Source of the DNA: CAYYFV01 sp965660075
GTDB taxonomy: Bacteria > Patescibacteriota > Gracilibacteria > UBA1369 > GCA-2718715
Direction of reading: 5' to 3'
NCBI GenBank assembly: GCA_965660075.1
Contig: CBFHYO010000022.1
Coordinates: 1-16,813, forward strand
Length of the DNA: 16,813 nucleotides
The notes beneath the pieces were generated by a model. It ran no database searches and was not told where the DNA came from. It worked only from the letters and a program-made list of their open reading frames with translations. This document shows positions 14,542 to 16,813 of the stretch, one piece after another. The translations under genes and the position numbers were made by a program. Position 1 is the stretch's first letter. Each line of letters starts with the position of its first letter.

Positions 14542-16324
14542 ATTTGACTGTTACACTTTTTGCTAAGTTTCTTGGTTTGTCTGGATTGTTGTTTTTGAGT
14601 ATGCCAATAAAATAACTTAGTAATTGTACAGGGATTAGATTTATGATTGCTGCATCTACGGTGTGGTCTGGAACTTTCAACCAAATATCGAAAATTTCGT
14701 TTTGTTTTGGACTTATCCCGATAATAAAACCGCCTCTGGATTTTATCTCTGTTGCATTTGAAATTATATCAGCATAGTTTTCATCTAAACTAGCTATGGC
14801 AATTACAGGGGTGTTTTGCTTGATCAGTGCAAGTGGTCCATGTTTTAATTCGCCACCTGCAAATGCCTCTGCATGTATGTATGTTATTTCTTGAATTTTA
14901 ATCGCGGCTTCTTTTGCTACCGGGAAGTTAATACCCTTACCAATAATATACATGTCTTGTGAGTCTTTAATTTTCGCAGCTAGTTTTAATAAGATATTTT
15001 CGTATCGTGGGTTGAGCATGTCGTTAATTTTACCAGAGGTATCATGTAAAATTTGTTTAGCTTCTGTTGATTTATTTATGCAAGCAAATGCAAGTAGCAT
15101 TATAATCCCAATTTGAGATGTTGTTGCCTTTGTCGAAGCCACGGCTTTTTCTACTCCGGCGTTTATTAAAATTGTTTTGTCTGAAGCTCTAGATATTGTT
15201 GAATTTTCTACATTTGTGATACAAACAGTTTTGCAATTTTTGGCATTGGCCATCTCAATTGCCTCAAGAGTGTCTATTGTTTCACCACTTTGTGAAATGC
15301 CTATGACTACTGAGTTTGGTTCTAGTATTTCATTTAGGTGAGAGAACTCTGATCCATATTCGAAATGTACTTTTTTCTTAGCAATTTTTGCAAATAAGTA
15401 TCTGGCACACATTGATACAACACCAGTTGTACCACAACCAACAAAATAAACATCTTGTGAGTTGTTTATGTATGATGCAACAGTTTCAATTAATTGTGGG
15501 TCTTGGTTGCATGCACGTAATAGAGACTCTTTTTGCTCCATGATTTCTTTGATCATAAAGTGTTCAAATTCTCCTAGTTCAGAATCTTCTTTGTTTAAAT
15601 CAACTGTGATATCCCTTTTTTCTATTTTTTCTAGCGTTGTTGTGTTGTAGAAAGTTTTAATACATTTGTTGTCTAAGACTGTAAATTCTGCGATTTGATT
15701 GTCGTCTAGGTAATTTACAGTGTTTGTGTGCTCTAGAAATGCTGGGATGTCGGAGGCTATAAAATAGTAATTTTCATCTGTTACTCCAATAATTACAGGG
15801 GATCCGTGTCGAATTGTGTATAATTTGTTTTCACTTAAAACTTTGACTACAAGAGCGTATCGCCCATGCAGTGTGTTTGATAGAATTTGAAGAGCTTTGA
15901 GAGTTGGGTTTTCTTTAAGTAGTTCTTCGAGTAATACTGCGGCTACTTCGGTGTCTGTTTCTGATTCAAAGTGATATCCTTTCTCTAGCAATTGATTTCT
16001 TATCTCTTGGTGGTTTTCAAAGATTCCGTTGTGTACAAGAATTATTTCTTTGTTGTTGGATGTGTGAGGGTGGGCGTTTTTTTCTGTTACTCCGCCGTGG
16101 GTAGCCCATCTAGTGTGTCCAATTGCGTAATTTGTTTGATTGTTTGGAAATGGGTTTTGTGCATGTTCAATTTCGCCTGTTTGTTTGTGAATAGTAAACG
16201 TATTATCTTCTTGAATACCAATTCCAAATGAATCGTATCCTCGGTACTCGAGTTTTTTTAGTCCTTCTAGGACTATTTCTGTCGCCTTGTCGTTAAACCC
16301 AACAAGGCCAAAAATACCACACAT
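14540..16324 (-). CDS. glmS: Glutamine-fructose-6-phosphate aminotransferase (isomerizing)
   Basis: Makes glucosamine-6-phosphate, the entry point to UDP-GlcNAc for peptidoglycan and surface glycans. I place the start at the ATG ending at 16324, giving 594 residues, because the family begins MCGIFG and the cysteine must become the N-terminal nucleophile. The frame stays open for 12 codons upstream to another ATG (16360), but that product would bury the cysteine. The glutaminase domain has LEYRGYDS, GHTRWATHG (69-77) and HNGIFEN (98-104). A linker and two SIS isomerase domains follow, with GCGTTGV, GISQSGETIDT, KAVASTKATTSQ, GELKHGPLALI and the conserved C-terminal DKPRNLAKSVTV. Length and motifs indicate a full enzyme. 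It follows the M24 peptidase gene by 68 bases and ends in an intrinsic terminator. No glmS ribozyme fits in the short leader. Confidence 0.95.
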   Translation of the reverse strand: MCGIFGLVGFNDKATEIVLEGLKKLEYRGYDSFGIGIQEDNTFTIHKQTGEIEHAQNPFPNNQTNYAIGHTRWATHGGVTEKNAHPHTSNNKEIILVHNGIFENHQEIRNQLLEKGYHFESETDTEVAAVLLEELLKENPTLKALQILSNTLHGRYALVVKVLSENKLYTIRHGSPVIIGVTDENYYFIASDIPAFLEHTNTVNYLDDNQIAEFTVLDNKCIKTFYNTTTLEKIEKRDITVDLNKEDSELGEFEHFMIKEIMEQKESLLRACNQDPQLIETVASYINNSQDVYFVGCGTTGVVSMCARYLFAKIAKKKVHFEYGSEFSHLNEILEPNSVVIGISQSGETIDTLEAIEMANAKNCKTVCITNVENSTISRASDKTILINAGVEKAVASTKATTSQIGIIMLLAFACINKSTEAKQILHDTSGKINDMLNPRYENILLKLAAKIKDSQDMYIIGKGINFPVAKEAAIKIQEITYIHAEAFAGGELKHGPLALIKQNTPVIAIASLDENYADIISNATEIKSRGGFIIGISPKQNEIFDIWLKVPDHTVDAAIINLIPVQLLSYFIGILKNNNPDKPRNLAKSVTVK

Positions 16325-16348
16325 GATATAATTGGTTAATTTTTTAAA

Positions 16349-16376
16349 ACGATACACCATGGCACCTTGTGGTCAA
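16349..16376 (-). promoter_or_regulatory. Possible glmS promoter
   Basis: On the minus strand TTGACC (complement of 16371-16376) is followed after 16 bases by TATCGT (complement of 16349-16354), a four-of-six -10. Initiation would fall near 16342, downstream of the upper ATG (16360) and about 18 bases before the ATG at 16324. This agrees with the start chosen for glmS. The -10 is weak. Confidence 0.3.
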
Positions 16377-16392
16377 GCATCTGCTATTGACA

Positions 16393-16813
16393 CTAGCCCC
16401 ATATCACTTGTGATATATTAGACGGGAAATTTGTCAGGCTTTTGCCACTTTTGTCTCCTACTATTACTGCATCTTCGATGCGTATACCATACTGATTGGT
16501 TCTATATAAACCTGGCTCGATTGTAATCACCATGTTTTTAATGAGTTTTTTATTTGAGTTTTTAGAGAAGAATGGTAATTCGTGAGTTTCTAATCCTATT
16601 CCGTGACCAAGTGCGTGGTTAAAGTTATCCGGTTCCAGTTCTTTTCTAGATAACTCGTCTAGTTTTTTTGTAGAAATGCCATGCATGGCGTTTTTTATTC
16701 CTGTTTGAAAACTGTTTAGAACTTTTTTGTAGTCATTCTGCATTTGTTGTGTTGATTTTTTTGGCAGAAATGTTCTACTCATGTCGCTTTGATAGTTTTC
16801 ATAGCTTACTCCC
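16393..16813 (-). CDS. M24 family metallopeptidase (Xaa-Pro aminopeptidase-like), 5' part cut by the window edge
   Basis: Only the C-terminal 140 or so residues lie in the window. The frame is open through the right edge: upstream of the first internal Met it reads GVSYENYQSD, the strand carrying a metal-binding Asp in the family pattern YxSDxTRT. So the ATG at 16782 is internal and not the start. The other dinuclear-metal ligands are present: His in HALGHGIGLETHE, Glu in TIEPGLY and Glu in RIEDAVIV. This is the pita-bread fold of aminopeptidase P and prolidase. Choosing between them needs the missing N-terminal domain; aminopeptidase P type is more common in bacteria. It is upstream of glmS on the same strand. 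No clear terminator follows its TAG stop. Confidence 0.88.
   Translation of the reverse strand, partial: GVSYENYQSDMSRTFLPKKSTQQMQNDYKKVLNSFQTGIKNAMHGISTKKLDELSRKELEPDNFNHALGHGIGLETHELPFFSKNSNKKLIKNMVITIEPGLYRTNQYGIRIEDAVIVGDKSGKSLTNFPSNISQVIWG

Noticed and set aside
16387..16392. TTGACA on the plus strand as a possible antisense promoter into the M24 peptidase gene
   Set aside because: The best -10 at 17-19 base spacing matches only about three of six consensus positions, and no plus-strand gene follows.
16325..16392. glmS ribozyme/riboswitch in the glmS leader
   Set aside because: The 68-base space is too short for the ribozyme core, and no conserved elements are visible.
16401..16416. 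Perfect palindrome ATATCAC-TT-GTGATAT at the 3' end of the M24 peptidase gene
   Set aside because: Seven-base arms with a two-base spacer are expected about once by chance in a window of this size and base composition. It lies in coding sequence and has no U-tract, so neither a terminator nor an operator can be supported.
16780..16782. ATG as the start of the M24 peptidase gene
   Set aside because: The frame continues open to the window edge, and the residues before this ATG (YENYQSD) include a conserved metal-binding Asp, so the codon is internal.

Overview
This AT-rich window (roughly one third G+C by eye) is densely packed bacterial chromosome. It holds 14 protein genes, 12 complete plus one 5'-truncated gene at the right edge and one small stand-alone domain gene, and no gene-free stretch longer than about 100 bases. 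I see no rRNA, tRNA, insertion sequence, phage gene or CRISPR array. Several things suggest a reduced bacterium of the Candidate Phyla Radiation (Patescibacteria) type: tiny or negative gene spacing, ATG starts without recognisable Shine-Dalgarno sequences, short versions of core enzymes (a 327-residue pyruvate kinase, a 158-residue RuvC) and a prepilin peptidase with a membrane-anchored TPR protein. The lineage is an inference. No gene is interrupted by in-frame TGA, so the recoded UGA=Gly lineages (Gracilibacteria, Absconditabacteria) are unlikely.

Layout, left to right. (1) Positions 26-4539, minus strand: priA, trpS and pyrG form a tight operon (1-base overlap, then a 3-base gap). (2) A lone plus-strand 64-residue DUF1858 protein (4571-4765) starts 31 bases from priA, divergently. 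It ends at a strong bidirectional terminator. (3) Positions 4861-13005, minus strand: a six-gene run transcribed as TPR protein, prepilin peptidase, mannose-1-phosphate guanylyltransferase (manC), phosphoglycerate mutase (gpmI), phosphomannose-isomerase-type cupin, and a giant secDF. Spacing is -8, +29, -11, +2 and +18 bases. (4) ruvC (plus) diverges from this run and converges on a short pyruvate kinase gene with a 35-base tail-to-tail overlap. (5) Positions 14540-16813, minus strand: the end of an M24 metallopeptidase gene, then glmS, closed by an intrinsic terminator that directly abuts an extended -10 promoter for the pyruvate kinase gene.

Functionally the genes cover replication restart (PriA), recombination (RuvC), tRNA charging (TrpS), CTP synthesis (PyrG), lower glycolysis (GpmI, pyruvate kinase), sugar precursors for surface glycans (cupin isomerase, ManC, GlmS), pilin maturation and protein export.

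The most unusual object is the 1021-residue SecDF. Its extracytoplasmic SecD head carries about 270 inserted residues that read as one clear and one degenerate parvulin-type domain. Both histidines of the parvulin signature are replaced by glutamine in the clear copy. A second insertion of about 50 residues adds an apparent transmembrane hairpin between SecD TM3 and TM4. With a single-pass TPR protein in the same gene run, this resembles a fused counterpart of the E. coli PpiD-YfgM chaperone pair at the Sec exit. That comparison is a hypothesis.
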